Assembly (NCBI RefSeq): GCF_039533965.1
Contig: NZ_BAAAUN010000001.1
Location: 434,001-498,000 of the forward strand
Source of the DNA: Microbacterium luteolum
GTDB lineage: Bacteria > Actinomycetota > Actinomycetes > Actinomycetales > Microbacteriaceae
Reading direction: 5' to 3'
DNA: 64,000 nucleotides
Shown here piece after piece: positions 36,218 to 49,393 of the stretch. The notes under the pieces are model-generated. The model did no database searches. It was not told the origin of the DNA and saw nothing but the letters and a program-made list of their open reading frames with translations. Each line of letters starts with the position of its first letter. Within the stretch, counting starts at the first letter, position 1. Both the position numbers and the translations under genes were made by a program.

Positions 36218-37358
36218 CCTCCCTGCCCGAAACCGCCGTCCTCGTCCTGGAAGACGGCACCCGCCACACCGGTCGCGCGTACGGTGCGCGCGGCCGCACC
36301 CTCGGCGAGGTCGTCTTCGCGACCGGCATGTCCGGCTATCAGGAGACGATCACCGACCCGTCGTACGCCGGACAGATCGTCCTGCAGACCGCACCGCACA
36401 TCGGCAACACCGGCATGAACGACGAGGACGCCGAGTCCCGTCGCATCTGGGTCGCCGGCTACATCGTCCGCGATCCCTCGCGCGTCGTCTCGAACTGGCG
36501 CGCGAACGCCTCGCTCGACGAGGTGCTGGTGAACGACGGCATCGTCGGCATCAGCGGCATCGACACCCGCTCGATCACGCGGCACATCCGTTCCGCGGGC
36601 TCGATGCGCGGCGGGATCTTCTCCGGTGCGGATGCCGCGCTCGACGCGGAGGAGCAGGTGCGCATCGTCCGCGAGGCGCCCGAGATGGCGGGTCGGAACC
36701 TGTCCGCCGAGGTGTCGGTGGACGTCGCGACCGTGACGACCGCGATGGGACAGCGGGTCGGCAACCTCGCGGTCCTCGACCTCGGGGTGAAGCAGGCCAC
36801 GATCGACAACCTGGCCGCCCGCGGCTTCGAGGTGCACGTGCTGCCGCAGAACGTGACGATCGACGAGATCCGCGCGATCGATCCGATCGCGGTGTTCTAC
36901 TCGAACGGCCCCGGCGACCCCGCGGCATCCGATGACCACGTCGAGCTGCTGCGCGCGGTCCTCGACGACGGTCTCCCGTTCTTCGGGATCTGCTTCGGCA
37001 ACCAGCTGCTCGGCCGCGCTCTCGGACTCGGCACCTACAAGCTGCCGTTCGGCCACCGCGGCATCAACCAGCCGGTCCTCGACAAGACCACCGGCCGCGT
37101 CGAGATCACGGCGCACAACCACGGCTTCGCGGTGGACGCCCCGCTGGAGGGGACGTTCGACAGCCCGAACGGCTACGGCAAGGTCGAGGTCAGCCACGTC
37201 GGGCTGAACGACAACGTCGTCGAGGGCCTGCGAGCGCTCGACATCCCCGCCTTCTCGGTGCAGTACCACCCCGAGGCCGCCGCAGGCCCGCACGACGCCA
37301 ACTACCTCTTCGACCGGTTCCGTGACCTGGTCATCGCGACTCAGAAGGACAGCAAGTA

Positions 37359-37359
<1 letters not shown>
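36214..37359 (+). CDS. carA: Carbamoyl phosphate synthase small subunit
   Basis: 381 residues. It hydrolyses glutamine and channels ammonia to CarB. The class I amidotransferase triad is complete: C260 in F-G-I-C-F-G-N-Q, H352 and E354 in Q-Y-H-P-E. The N-terminal CPSase domain shows the family form T-G-M-S-G-Y-Q-E-T. Its TAA overlaps the carB ATG by one base. Confidence 0.97.
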
Positions 37360-40642
<3,283 letters not shown>

Positions 40643-40646
<4 letters not shown>

Positions 40647-41488
40647 CGCAGACCTTCGGCGAGCGGGCCCGCGCTGCACTCGGAGCGCATGGCCGGCTCT
40701 GTGTCGGCATCGATCCGCACGCGGCGCTTCTCGCCGCCTGGGGTCTGAGCGACGATGCGAGCGGCGTGCGCACCTTCGGGCTGCGCACGGTCGAGGCGGC
40801 CGCGGGCCGCGTCGGCGTCGTCAAGCCGCAGGTGTCGTTCTTCGAGCGGTTCGGTTCGAAGGGGTTCGCAGCCCTGGAGGATGTGCTCGCGGCCGCACGC
40901 GCGGCCGGGCTGCTCGTGATCGCGGACGCCAAACGCGGTGACATCGGCTCGACCATGGACGACTACGCGACAGCGTGGCTCACGCCCGGATCGCCGCTGG
41001 AGGCCGACGCCCTCACGGTGAACCCCTTCCTCGGCGTCGGCGCCCTCGACGGCGCGTTCTCACTGGCCGAGAAGTACGGCAAGGGCCTGTTCGTGCTCGC
41101 CGCCACCAGCAACCCCGAGGCCGAGGGCGTGCAGCGCTCGATCGGATCCACCGGAGTGACCGTCTCGGCCGAGATCATCGCGGATGTCTCGGCGCGCAAC
41201 GCCGCCGCGTCGGCCGATGGCGCCTGGGGCAGCTTCGGCTTCGTCATCGGCGCGACGGTGGACTGGGCGCAGGCCGGCATCGCACCGTTCGCGCCCACGG
41301 CTCCGATCCTCGCCCCGGGCTTCGGCACGCAGGGAGCGACGCCGGCCGACCTGCGTCCACGATTCAGACGGATGTCGGATGCCGTGATCGCGAGCGAGAG
41401 CCGCAGCATCCTCTCCGCGGGTCCGGACGGACTCGCCGCAGCGATCGACGCCCGCGCAGCCGAATACCGGGAGGTCGTCAGTGTCTGA
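40643..41488 (+). CDS. pyrF: Orotidine 5'-phosphate decarboxylase (type 2)
   Basis: 281 residues, the longer actinobacterial type. It decarboxylates OMP to UMP. The catalytic [10 protein letters not shown] motif is at about 94-103 and P-G-F-G-T-Q-G-A lies near the end. It overlaps carB by ATGA and the next gene by eight bases. pyrD and pyrE are not in the window. Confidence 0.96.
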
Positions 41489-42392
41489 GGTGCGTCGGAC
41501 CGTCCCCGAGGTGGACCGCGCGGCGGCCGCCCGCAGGGCCGTGGAACGTCGACGGGCCAGGGCGTCGCTGAAGCGCGATCTCACGATGCGCGTCGTGTCG
41601 CCGCAGACCGTGCTGCACCGCGCCACCGCGGATGCGGACTCGGTCGAAGGGTCCATGCGGATCACCGACTTCCTCCTCGCCCTCCCCGCGATCGGCGCGG
41701 GCAAGCGCGATCGCGTGCTGGGGGAGCTGCACATCTCGCCGGTCAAGCGTCTCGGCGGGCTCGGCGCTCGTCAGCGCGTCGTCCTCGAGACCTGGCTCGA
41801 CTCCCGGTTCCCTGTGCTGGAGCCGCGCGGTGCACGCAGCCGACTGCTCGTGCTCGCGGGGCCGACCGCCGTCGGCAAGGGCACCGTCGCGGCCCACATC
41901 CGCGAGCACAACCCGGAGATCCACCTCTCGGTGTCGGCGACGACGCGCCCTCCGCGTCCCGGCGAGATCGAGGGCGTGCACTACTTCTTCGTGGACGACG
42001 CCGAGTTCGATCGCCTGATCGCCGACGACGAACTGCTCGAATACGCCGTGGTGCACAATCGCTCCCGCTACGGCACTCCACGGGCGCCGATCGACGCCGC
42101 GCTGGCTGCGGGCAAGACCGTTCTGCTCGAGATCGACCTGCAGGGCGCACGTCAGGTGCGGCGCGCCGAACCCGCGGCGACGCTCATCTTCCTGCTCCCG
42201 CCGAGCTGGGACGAACTGGTCCACCGACTGGTCGGCCGGGGCACCGAGGAGGCCGAGGAACGGGCCAGACGACTGCGCACCGCGAAGGTCGAACTGGCCG
42301 CCCAGAACGAGTTCGATCACCTCATCGTGAACGAGGACGTCGCCGCTGCCGCCCACGAGGTCGTAGAATTGTCCTCAGGCTCTGCGCGCTGA
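41481..42392 (+). CDS. gmk: Fusion of actinobacterial integration host factor (mIHF-like) to guanylate kinase
   Basis: 303 residues, about 100 longer than a normal guanylate kinase. Residues 1 to about 108 match the mIHF pattern: A-A-A-A-R-R-A-…-R-A-R-A-S-L-K helix, then [14 protein letters not shown] (59-72), [11 protein letters not shown] (81-91) and G-L-G-A-R-Q-R (93-99). Residues 120-303 are the kinase: P-loop G127-P-T-A-V-G-K-G-T135, [11 protein letters not shown] and the lid G-T-P-R-A-P-I. In Mycobacterium mihF and gmk are separate adjacent genes, so this is a fusion of neighbours. It starts with GTG inside the pyrF end. Confidence 0.9.
   Translation: MSEVRRTVPEVDRAAAARRAVERRRARASLKRDLTMRVVSPQTVLHRATADADSVEGSMRITDFLLALPAIGAGKRDRVLGELHISPVKRLGGLGARQRVVLETWLDSRFPVLEPRGARSRLLVLAGPTAVGKGTVAAHIREHNPEIHLSVSATTRPPRPGEIEGVHYFFVDDAEFDRLIADDELLEYAVVHNRSRYGTPRAPIDAALAAGKTVLLEIDLQGARQVRRAEPAATLIFLLPPSWDELVHRLVGRGTEEAEERARRLRTAKVELAAQNEFDHLIVNEDVAAAAHEVVELSSGSAR
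42364..42369 (+). promoter_or_regulatory. -10 box for rpoZ (TAGAAT), inside gmk
   Basis: TAGAAT near the end of the gmk coding region would start an rpoZ transcript near 42376 with a leader of about 80 bases. Confidence 0.45.
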
Positions 42393-42457
42393 GTTCTCTG
42401 TCGCGCCTATTGCACCGTCTTCGCGACGCTCCCGTCGCCTGATCTGGAGGTCCCATC

Positions 42458-42715
42458 ATGGCCGGACACCACACCAAGGGCATCATCGATCCCCCCATCG
42501 ACAACCTGCTCGACCGCGTCGACTCCAAGTACGAGCTCGTGATCTACGCCGCCAAGCGCGCCCGTCAGATCAACGACTACTACTCCGACCTGCACGAGGG
42601 CAACCTCTTCGACAACGTCGGCCCGCTCGTCGACTCCTCGGTCGAGGACAAGCCGCTCACCATCGCACTGCACGAGATCAACGAGGACAAGCTGCGCCTG
42701 CGTCACGCGGAGTGA
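42458..42715 (+). CDS. rpoZ: RNA polymerase omega subunit
   Basis: 85 residues. Omega supports folding of the beta' subunit of RNA polymerase. The conserved core is [20 protein letters not shown], followed by [13 protein letters not shown] precedes the ATG. The gmk-rpoZ order is conserved. Confidence 0.95.
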   Translation: MAGHHTKGIIDPPIDNLLDRVDSKYELVIYAAKRARQINDYYSDLHEGNLFDNVGPLVDSSVEDKPLTIALHEINEDKLRLRHAE

Positions 42716-42730
42716 TATTCGAGGCCGCGC

Positions 42731-42748
42731 GCGCCGCTCTGTCGGCGC
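42731..42748 (+). terminator. Weak GC hairpin after rpoZ
   Basis: GCGCCG 42731-42736 pairs with CGGCGC 42743-42748 across a 6-base loop, 15 bases after the stop. It is followed by CAGAAT at 42756-42761, a possible -10 for metK. Confidence 0.35.
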
Positions 42749-42806
42749 CGCGGTCCAGAATGGGTGCAACACCCCTCCCACCGTCCGTCCCCGTTCTGGA
42801 GCACCG

Positions 42807-44000
42807 ATGAGCGCGCTGCGTCTGTTCACGTCCGAGTCCGTCACCGAAGGGCACCCGGACAAGATCTGCGACCAGATCTCGGACAGCATCCTCGACGGTC
42901 TGCTCGCGAAGGACCCGGGCTCGCGCGTCGCGGTGGAGACGCTCGTCACCACCGGCCTCGTGCATGTGGCGGGGGAGATCCGCACCGAGGCATACGTCGA
43001 CATCCCGACGATCGTCCGCCAGGTCGTGAACCGCATCGGCTACACGTCGAGCGAGACCGGCTTCGACGGCGATTCCTGCGGTGTCAGCATCTCGGTCGGC
43101 GAGCAGTCCACCGACATCGCGCACGGCGTCGACAATGCGCAGGAACACCGCGACGGCTCGTCCGTCGATCCGCTCGACGCGCTCGGCGCCGGCGATCAGG
43201 GCATCATGTTCGGCTTCGCGACCAACGAGACGCCGCAGCTCATGCCGATGGCCGCCTGGACGGCGCACCGCATCGCCGAGCGCCTCACCGAGGTGCGTCG
43301 CAGCGGTCTGCTGCCGTTCCTCCGCCCCGACGGCAAGACGCAGGTCACCCTCGGCTACGACGGATTCACGCCCAAGACCGTCGACGCGGTCGTGCTCTCC
43401 ACGCAGCACCACCCCGACATCTCGCAGGACGAGCTGAAGGCGCAGGTGCGCGAGCACGTCATCGACCCGATCCTCGCGACCACGGGCCTCGATCTGAGCG
43501 ATGTCACGCACTACATCAACCCGGCAGGTCCCTTCGTCACAGGTGGACCCAAGGGCGATGCCGGCCTCACCGGCCGCAAGATCATCATCGACACGTACGG
43601 GGGAGCAGCCCGTCATGGCGGTGGCGCCTTCAGCGGCAAGGACCCGTCGAAGGTCGACCGCTCCGGAGCGTACGCCACGCGCTGGGTCGCGAAGAACGCC
43701 GTCGCCGCCGGGCTCGCCGATCGGCTCGAGGTGCAGGTCGCGTACGCGATCGGCGTCGCGCGTCCGGTGGGGCTCTACGTCGAGACGTTCGGCACCGGCA
43801 AGGTGACCGATGAGGCGATCATCCGTGCGATCGAGCAGGTCTTCGACCTGCGCCCACAGGCCATCATCGAGCAGCTCGACCTGCTGCGGCCCATCTACGC
43901 GCAGACCGCCGCGTACGGCCACTTCGGCCGCGAGCTTCCCGACTTCACGTGGGAGCGGACCGACCGCGTCGAAGAGCTGCGCCGCGCTGCCGGTCTCTGA
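42807..44000 (+). CDS. metK: S-adenosylmethionine synthetase
   Basis: 397 residues. It makes SAM from methionine and [12 protein letters not shown] near residue 14, [10 protein letters not shown] near 130 and [12 protein letters not shown] near 270 are the family signatures. No SAM riboswitch is seen in the 91-base upstream spacer. Confidence 0.98.
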   Translation: MSALRLFTSESVTEGHPDKICDQISDSILDGLLAKDPGSRVAVETLVTTGLVHVAGEIRTEAYVDIPTIVRQVVNRIGYTSSETGFDGDSCGVSISVGEQSTDIAHGVDNAQEHRDGSSVDPLDALGAGDQGIMFGFATNETPQLMPMAAWTAHRIAERLTEVRRSGLLPFLRPDGKTQVTLGYDGFTPKTVDAVVLSTQHHPDISQDELKAQVREHVIDPILATTGLDLSDVTHYINPAGPFVTGGPKGDAGLTGRKIIIDTYGGAARHGGGAFSGKDPSKVDRSGAYATRWVAKNAVAAGLADRLEVQVAYAIGVARPVGLYVETFGTGKVTDEAIIRAIEQVFDLRPQAIIEQLDLLRPIYAQTAAYGHFGRELPDFTWERTDRVEELRRAAGL

Positions 44001-44016
44001 TGGGGCCTCGGTCCTC

Positions 44017-45975
44017 ATGACGCCCGAGAGCCGGCGCATCGCGCGCGTGCTCCTCGACTCGCCGCTGCCGCAGCTCGACCGCCTGTTCGACTACGCCCTC
44101 CCTGCGGAGTTCGGCGAGGTGCCGCTCGGGGTGCGCGTGCGCGTGCCGCTGCGCACCGCAGGTCGTGTGATCGACGGCTACATCGTCGACATCGACACCG
44201 AGGATGACGCCGACCGCCCCCTCTCCGAGGTCGACAGCGTCGTGTCCACGGTGCCGGTGCTGCCGGAGCGGCTGCACCGGCACGCGCGGCGCGTCGCCGA
44301 TCGCGCGGCAGGTTCCGCCTCCGATGTACTGCGACTGGTGATCCCGAAGCGGCAGGTGCGGGTCGAGAAGGCCTGGACCGGTGAAAGCCCGGCACCGGTG
44401 GTGGAAGAGGCTGCCGCGGAGCGGAGCCAGGAGATCCTCGATGTCTACGAGGGCCTCGTCGCCGTGCTGGACGACGGCGGACGTGCCGCCGTCGAAGCCG
44501 TCCCGCAGCTGCGCGACGGGGGAGAGGCCTGGGCTCAGCTCCTGGCAGCATCGGCGACGCGGATGCTGGCGGCGGGCCGCTCCTCGATCCTGATCGTGCC
44601 CGACCACCGCGACCTCGATCGGCTGCTCACGGCCCTCGAGTCGCTCGTCCCCGGCGAATCCGTCGTCCGATACGACTCCCGTCAGACCAACCCGGACCGC
44701 TACCGCGGCTTCCTCCGCACGCTCGAGGAGTCGCCCTGCATCGTCGTGGGGAACCGGTCGGCCGTATACGCCCCGGTCGAGGCGGGTCTCGTCGCCGTCT
44801 GGGACGACGGCGACCCGCTGCTCGGCGAGCAGCTCGCACCGTACGTGAACGCGCGGGACGCGGCGCTCCTCCGGCAGGAGCTCGAGCAGTCGGCTCTGCT
44901 GTTCGCCGGACACACCCGCACGACCGACGTGGAGCGCCTCGTCGCGCACGGCTGGCTGCAGGATGTGCGCGCGGCGCGCCGTGTGCTTCCGAAGGTCGTG
45001 CTCAGCACGCCGCAGGAGATGGAGCAGCCGGCCGCCCAGCGGATGCCGTCCTCGGCGTTCCTCGCTGCACGCACCGCGGCGGCGGAGGGCCCTGTGCTGG
45101 TGCAGGTTTCACGGCCCGGCTTCTCACCCTCGCTGGTCTGCGCTGAGTGCCGCGCGCCCGCCCGCTGCCCGCACTGCGGAGGTCCGCTCGGCGCGCGCCA
45201 CCGCGGCGCCGTCCCCGTGTGCGGCTGGTGCGGCCGCAGCGCGCGCGCCTGGGCCTGCCCGGCGTGCTCGTCGACGAAGCTCCGGCTCGCGTCCTCCGGC
45301 AGCGAACGCACCGCCGACGAGCTCGGGCGGGCGTTCCCGGGGATCCGAGTGATCGTCGCCGACAGCGCGCACCCCGTCGAGCGCGTCGATGCGAAGCCCG
45401 CACTCGTGGTGGCGACGCGCGGGGCCGAACCGCTCGCCGCCGGCGGGTACCGTGCCGTCGTCCTCCTCGACGGGCCGCGGATGCTGCAGGCGCCGGATCT
45501 GCGCATCGGCGAGGCCTGCCTGCGCTGGTGGTCGAACGCGGCTGCCCTCGCCGCTCCCGGAGCCCCGATCCATCTGGTCGGCGTGAGCGGTGCGGTCGGC
45601 ATGGCTCTCGCGACCTGGAATCAGGCGGGCTACGCGCGTTCCGAGCTCGAGAGCCGTGCACCGCTGCACATGCCCCCGACGGCGCGTGTCGCCCTGGTCG
45701 AGGGGTCGGCCGCGGCCGTCTCACGCGCCCTGGTGGCTCTGGGAGAACTCGCGCTTCCCGCCGATGCCGTCCTCGGGCCCGTGCCCGTCGACTCCGAGGA
45801 CGTGCCGCCGCGCGTGCGCGCACTCGTCCGATTCGACTACGGCGCCGGCAGCCGCGTCGCGACGGTCCTGCGGGCGGCGGTCGTGGCCGAGGCGGTCGCC
45901 GGACGTCGAGGCCGGGCGCGCAACGCGAAGAACACTCTCTCGGTCCGTCTCGATATCCTCGATCCAGAGCTCTGA
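44017..45975 (+). CDS. priA: PriA-like primosomal protein N' without helicase motifs
   Basis: 652 residues from ATG 44017. The N-terminal DNA 3'-end-binding domain (L-P-Q-L-D-R-L-F-D-Y-A-L-P) and the eight-cysteine zinc region (C-A-E-C, C-P-H-C, C-G-W-C, C-P-A-C, about residues 376-425) are intact. The Walker A position reads A-A-G-R-S-S-I-L-I-V-P with no G-x-G-K-T, and no DEAH box is seen, so ATP-driven unwinding is not expected. Loss of these motifs is known for actinobacterial PriA, which still may load the primosome. It lies 16 bases after metK and is followed by fmt. Confidence 0.92.
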   Translation: MTPESRRIARVLLDSPLPQLDRLFDYALPAEFGEVPLGVRVRVPLRTAGRVIDGYIVDIDTEDDADRPLSEVDSVVSTVPVLPERLHRHARRVADRAAGSASDVLRLVIPKRQVRVEKAWTGESPAPVVEEAAAERSQEILDVYEGLVAVLDDGGRAAVEAVPQLRDGGEAWAQLLAASATRMLAAGRSSILIVPDHRDLDRLLTALESLVPGESVVRYDSRQTNPDRYRGFLRTLEESPCIVVGNRSAVYAPVEAGLVAVWDDGDPLLGEQLAPYVNARDAALLRQELEQSALLFAGHTRTTDVERLVAHGWLQDVRAARRVLPKVVLSTPQEMEQPAAQRMPSSAFLAARTAAAEGPVLVQVSRPGFSPSLVCAECRAPARCPHCGGPLGARHRGAVPVCGWCGRSARAWACPACSSTKLRLASSGSERTADELGRAFPGIRVIVADSAHPVERVDAKPALVVATRGAEPLAAGGYRAVVLLDGPRMLQAPDLRIGEACLRWWSNAAALAAPGAPIHLVGVSGAVGMALATWNQAGYARSELESRAPLHMPPTARVALVEGSAAAVSRALVALGELALPADAVLGPVPVDSEDVPPRVRALVRFDYGAGSRVATVLRAAVVAEAVAGRRGRARNAKNTLSVRLDILDPEL

Positions 45976-45993
45976 CCCATCCGGAGAACCTTC

Positions 45994-46914
45994 ATGCGCC
46001 TCGTCTTCGCCGGCACACCCGCTGCTGCCGTGCCCACCCTGCGACGTCTCGCGACGCTGCACGACATCGTCGCGGTCGTCACGCGCCCCGATGCACCGCT
46101 CGGCCGCAAGCGGGTGCTGACGCCATCGCCGGTCGCCCAGGCGGCCGATGAGCTCGGTCTCCCCGTGATCCGCGCGGCGCGTCTCGACGCCGATGCCACG
46201 GCGCAGATCACGGCGCTCGCGCCCGAGCTCGGTGTGATCGTCGCGTACGGCGGCCTGGTGCGCGAGCCGCTGCTCTCCGCTCCGGATGCCGGATGGATCA
46301 ACCTCCACTTCTCGCTGCTGCCCGCATGGCGGGGAGCCGCTCCGGTGCAGCGCGCGCTGATCGCCGGTGATCGCGAGCTCGGCGCGAGCGTCTTCCAGCT
46401 CGTCCCGGAGCTCGACGCCGGCGATGTGTTCGCCATGCGCACGATCGACGTCGCGCCGACCGCCACCGCCGATCAGGCGCTGGAGACCCTCGCGCACGAC
46501 GGCGCCGAGCTGACCGTAGAGGTCGTGGCCGCGATCGCCGATGGCACCGCCCGTGCCGTGCCGCAGCAGGGAGAACCGACCCTCGCCCCGAAGCTGACGC
46601 TCGACGACGGCCTGCTCGACTGGTCGCAGTCCGTCGATGCGCTGTTCGCGCGCTTCCGCGGTGTGACCCCCGAGCCCGGAGCGCACACGACGATCGACGG
46701 CCAGCGGCTGAAGATCCTCGAGGCGGCACCCGCCGGTGACGCAGAGCCTCTGGAGCCCGGCCGGATCAGCAGCACGAGATCCGCCTTGCTGATCGGCACG
46801 GCATCCGCCCCTCTCGCTGTCACGCGCGTGCAGCCGGCGGGCAAGGGCGCGATGAGCGCCGTCGACTGGTGGCGCGGACAGCGCGACACGGAAGGGCTGC
46901 GTGCCGGATCATGA
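45994..46914 (+). CDS. fmt: Methionyl-tRNA formyltransferase
   Basis: 306 residues. It formylates initiator Met-tRNA. F-A-G-T-P near the start and N-L-H-F-S-L-L-P-A-W-R-G-A-A-P at about 105-119 contain the formyl-transfer residues, and L-T-L-D-D-G-L-L-D-W lies in the linker to the C-terminal OB domain. GGAGAA precedes the ATG. A peptide deformylase gene, often adjacent, is not here. Confidence 0.97.
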   Translation: MRLVFAGTPAAAVPTLRRLATLHDIVAVVTRPDAPLGRKRVLTPSPVAQAADELGLPVIRAARLDADATAQITALAPELGVIVAYGGLVREPLLSAPDAGWINLHFSLLPAWRGAAPVQRALIAGDRELGASVFQLVPELDAGDVFAMRTIDVAPTATADQALETLAHDGAELTVEVVAAIADGTARAVPQQGEPTLAPKLTLDDGLLDWSQSVDALFARFRGVTPEPGAHTTIDGQRLKILEAAPAGDAEPLEPGRISSTRSALLIGTASAPLAVTRVQPAGKGAMSAVDWWRGQRDTEGLRAGS

Positions 46915-48410
46915 GCCCGTCAGAGCAGGGAAGGTCGGCACGTCGTCCCCAGGGGCGATCGGGTGGCGAGGCCCGCCCGACGAATCGCGGTGAGCGATCC
47001 GGCGGTCGTGGCCCGAGCCGCGCCGTGCAGCCGGCTCGACAGGTCGCCTATGACGTGCTGCGCGCCGTCTCGGATTCCGACGCGTACGCCAATCTCATCC
47101 TTCCCACGGCCATCGCCGAGGCTGGGCTCACGCCGCAGGACGCCGCCCTCGCCACCGAGCTGACCTACGGCACCCTGCGGCGCCGCGGGCTCTATGACGC
47201 GATCATCGCGGCGGCAGCCGATCGTGCGACCGACAGCATCGATCCCGCCGTCCTGGATGCCCTCCGCCTCGCCGTGCACCAGCTGCTGGCGACCCGCGTC
47301 GCCTCCCACGCCGCCGTCAACGAGTCGGTGAACCTGGTGGCGACGACCGTCGGACGCGGAGCTTCGAGCTTCACGAACGCCGTGCTCCGGCGGATCGCGC
47401 GGGAGACGCCCGAGCAGTGGCAGGAGCGGATCGAGCAGGACGCGCGCTCCGACGACGAGCGCCTCGCGTTGCGATCGGCGCATCCGGTCTGGATCATCCG
47501 GGCGCTGCGACGTGCGCTCTCGGCCGAGGGGCGTGTCGACGAGCTCGAGGCGCTGCTCGAGGCCGACAACGTCTCGCCGGAAGTGACTCTCGTGGCGCTG
47601 CCCGGACTTGCCGAGCCCGTCGACCCTCGTCGACCCTATGCCGCCACCGCTTTCGCGTCGCCCGGCGGCGACCCGCGACGCTCCGTCGAAGCCTCGGGCG
47701 GCACCGTGCGCGTCCAGGACGAAGGTTCTCAGCTCGTCGCGCTGGCTCTGGCTGAGGCCGCGCCGATCCGGGCGGGGGAGCGGTGGCTCGACCTGTGCGC
47801 GGGCCCCGGCGGCAAGACGGCCCTCCTCGCCGCGATCGCCCGCGAGCACGGAGCGATCCTCGAAGCGAACGAGATCGTCCCCACGCGCGCCCGTCTGGTG
47901 CGCAACGCACTCCGGGCCGTGCCGGGCGAAGTCGTGGTCCACGAACAAGATGGCCGCGAGCTCGCCGCGTCCAGGGCCGGGGCCTTCGACCGGATCCTCG
48001 TCGATGCTCCCTGCACCGGCCTCGGTGCGCTGCGTCGCCGCCCCGAAGCGCGGTGGCGCAAGTCGCCGGCCGACGTCGCGGAACTCGTGCCGCTGCAGGT
48101 CGATCTGCTGACCGCTGCACTGGAGGCTCTCGCACCCGGCGGCATCGTGGCGTACGTCACGTGCTCGCCGCACCTCGCCGAGACGGTCGGCGTCGTGCAG
48201 GAGGTGCTGCGCGACCGTGCCGACATCACCGAGCTCGATGCGCGGTCCGTGATCGCCGATCTCGCCCGCTCGCCGATCGACCTCGCCGAGGACGGACGCG
48301 CGGGTTCCGGCAGCGCACAGCTCTGGCCGCATCGTCATGGCACCGACGCCATGTTCCTCGCGCTGCTCCAGCGCACGGACGCCCCGAACACCGCAGCGAA
48401 GGAAGACTAG
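46911..48410 (+). CDS. rsmB: 16S rRNA m5C967 methyltransferase (RsmB/Fmu)
   Basis: 499 residues from ATG 46911, which overlaps fmt by ATGA. An Arg/Gly-rich disordered N-terminus (about 1-40) precedes a NusB-like RNA-binding domain (A-Y-D-V-L-R-A-V, then A-V-N-E-S-V-N-L-V) and a SAM methyltransferase domain with L-C-A-G-P-G-G-K-T. The two cysteines of the m5C mechanism are C368 in D-A-P-C-T-G and C418 in V-T-C-S-P-H. Confidence 0.95.
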   Translation: MSPSEQGRSARRPQGRSGGEARPTNRGERSGGRGPSRAVQPARQVAYDVLRAVSDSDAYANLILPTAIAEAGLTPQDAALATELTYGTLRRRGLYDAIIAAAADRATDSIDPAVLDALRLAVHQLLATRVASHAAVNESVNLVATTVGRGASSFTNAVLRRIARETPEQWQERIEQDARSDDERLALRSAHPVWIIRALRRALSAEGRVDELEALLEADNVSPEVTLVALPGLAEPVDPRRPYAATAFASPGGDPRRSVEASGGTVRVQDEGSQLVALALAEAAPIRAGERWLDLCAGPGGKTALLAAIAREHGAILEANEIVPTRARLVRNALRAVPGEVVVHEQDGRELAASRAGAFDRILVDAPCTGLGALRRRPEARWRKSPADVAELVPLQVDLLTAALEALAPGGIVAYVTCSPHLAETVGVVQEVLRDRADITELDARSVIADLARSPIDLAEDGRAGSGSAQLWPHRHGTDAMFLALLQRTDAPNTAAKED

Positions 48411-48414
48411 GACC

Positions 48415-49095
48415 GTGGAACTCCCCAGCGCACCTCGCATCAACCCCAGCATCCTGGCCGCCGATTTCGTGAACATGCAGGCCGATCTCGCCAAGATCGC
48501 GACGGCTGACTTCGCGCACGTCGACGTGATGGACAACCACTTCGTCCCGAACCTCACGTTCGGACCGCAGATGGTGGAGCGCATCCAGGCGACCAGCCCC
48601 ATCCCGCTCGACGTGCACCTCATGATCACCGACCCGGACCGCTGGGCTCCGGGCTATGCGGAACTCGGCGCGGCCAGCGTGACGTTCCACCTCGAGGCGG
48701 CCGCGGATCCGATCGCTCTCGCCCGCCGGCTGCGGGACATCGGCGCACGGGCCGGCATCGCCATCAAGCCGGACACCCCCGCGGAGCCCCTCTACTCGGT
48801 CCTCGAGGAGTTCGATCAGATCCTCGTCATGACCGTGGAGCCGGGATTCGGCGGGCAGGGTTTCATGCCCGAGACGATGCCGAAGCTGCGGGCACTCGCC
48901 GACGAGGCGCACCGGCGCGGATCGCAGGTGTGGCTGCAGGTCGACGGGGGCATCTCGGACAGCACGATCGAGATCGCCGCCGCCGCCGGTGCGAACACCT
49001 TCGTCGCGGGCTCGGCGGTCTTCGGGGCCGACGACATCGAGGCGGCCGTCACTCGGCTCAGGGACCGCGCGCGAGCCGGTAGCCTGGAGGGGTGA
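48415..49095 (+). CDS. rpe: Ribulose-phosphate 3-epimerase
   Basis: 226 residues from GTG 48415. It interconverts ribulose-5-phosphate and xylulose-5-phosphate in the pentose phosphate pathway, which feeds PRPP to the adjacent pyr and his genes. [22 protein letters not shown] and V-D-G-G-I are present, giving the metal and acid/base residues. Its stop overlaps hisE by GTGA. Confidence 0.96.
   Translation: MELPSAPRINPSILAADFVNMQADLAKIATADFAHVDVMDNHFVPNLTFGPQMVERIQATSPIPLDVHLMITDPDRWAPGYAELGAASVTFHLEAAADPIALARRLRDIGARAGIAIKPDTPAEPLYSVLEEFDQILVMTVEPGFGGQGFMPETMPKLRALADEAHRRGSQVWLQVDGGISDSTIEIAAAAGANTFVAGSAVFGADDIEAAVTRLRDRARAGSLEG
49080..49085 (+). promoter_or_regulatory. Possible -10 box for hisE (TAGCCT)
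   Basis: TAGCCT ends six bases before the hisE GTG, and GGAGGGG follows it immediately. It may drive a leaderless his transcript, but the same bases provide a Shine-Dalgarno for coupling to rpe, so the case is ambiguous. Confidence 0.3.
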
Positions 49096-49355
49096 AGACT
49101 TTCGACGAGCTGTTCGCCGAGCTCAGCGTCAAGGCCGAGACCCGCCCAGAGGGATCCGGCACCGTCGCCGAGCTGGATGCCGGCGTGCACACGATCGGCA
49201 AGAAGATCGTCGAAGAGGCCGCCGAGGTCTGGATGGCGGCGGAGTACGAGTCCGACGAGGACGCCGCCGAGGAGATCTCCCAGCTGCTCTACCACCTGCA
49301 GGTCATGATGATCGCGAAGGGGCTCAGCCTGCAGGACGTCTACCGACATCTGTGA
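49092..49355 (+). CDS. hisE: Phosphoribosyl-ATP pyrophosphatase
   Basis: 87 residues. It hydrolyses PR-ATP to PR-AMP, step two of histidine synthesis. The MazG-like helical fold shows [12 protein letters not shown] and [13 protein letters not shown]. It is separate from hisI, as in other Actinobacteria. GTG start overlapping rpe. Confidence 0.95.
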   Translation: MKTFDELFAELSVKAETRPEGSGTVAELDAGVHTIGKKIVEEAAEVWMAAEYESDEDAAEEISQLLYHLQVMMIAKGLSLQDVYRHL

Positions 49356-49393
49356 TGCGCTCCGTTCCTCTCCTCTCGAACTGAAGGCCATCC

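Noticed and set aside
42716..42806. SAM riboswitch before metK
   Set aside because: The 91-base spacer is too short and lacks the conserved core; only a weak hairpin and a possible -10 box are seen.
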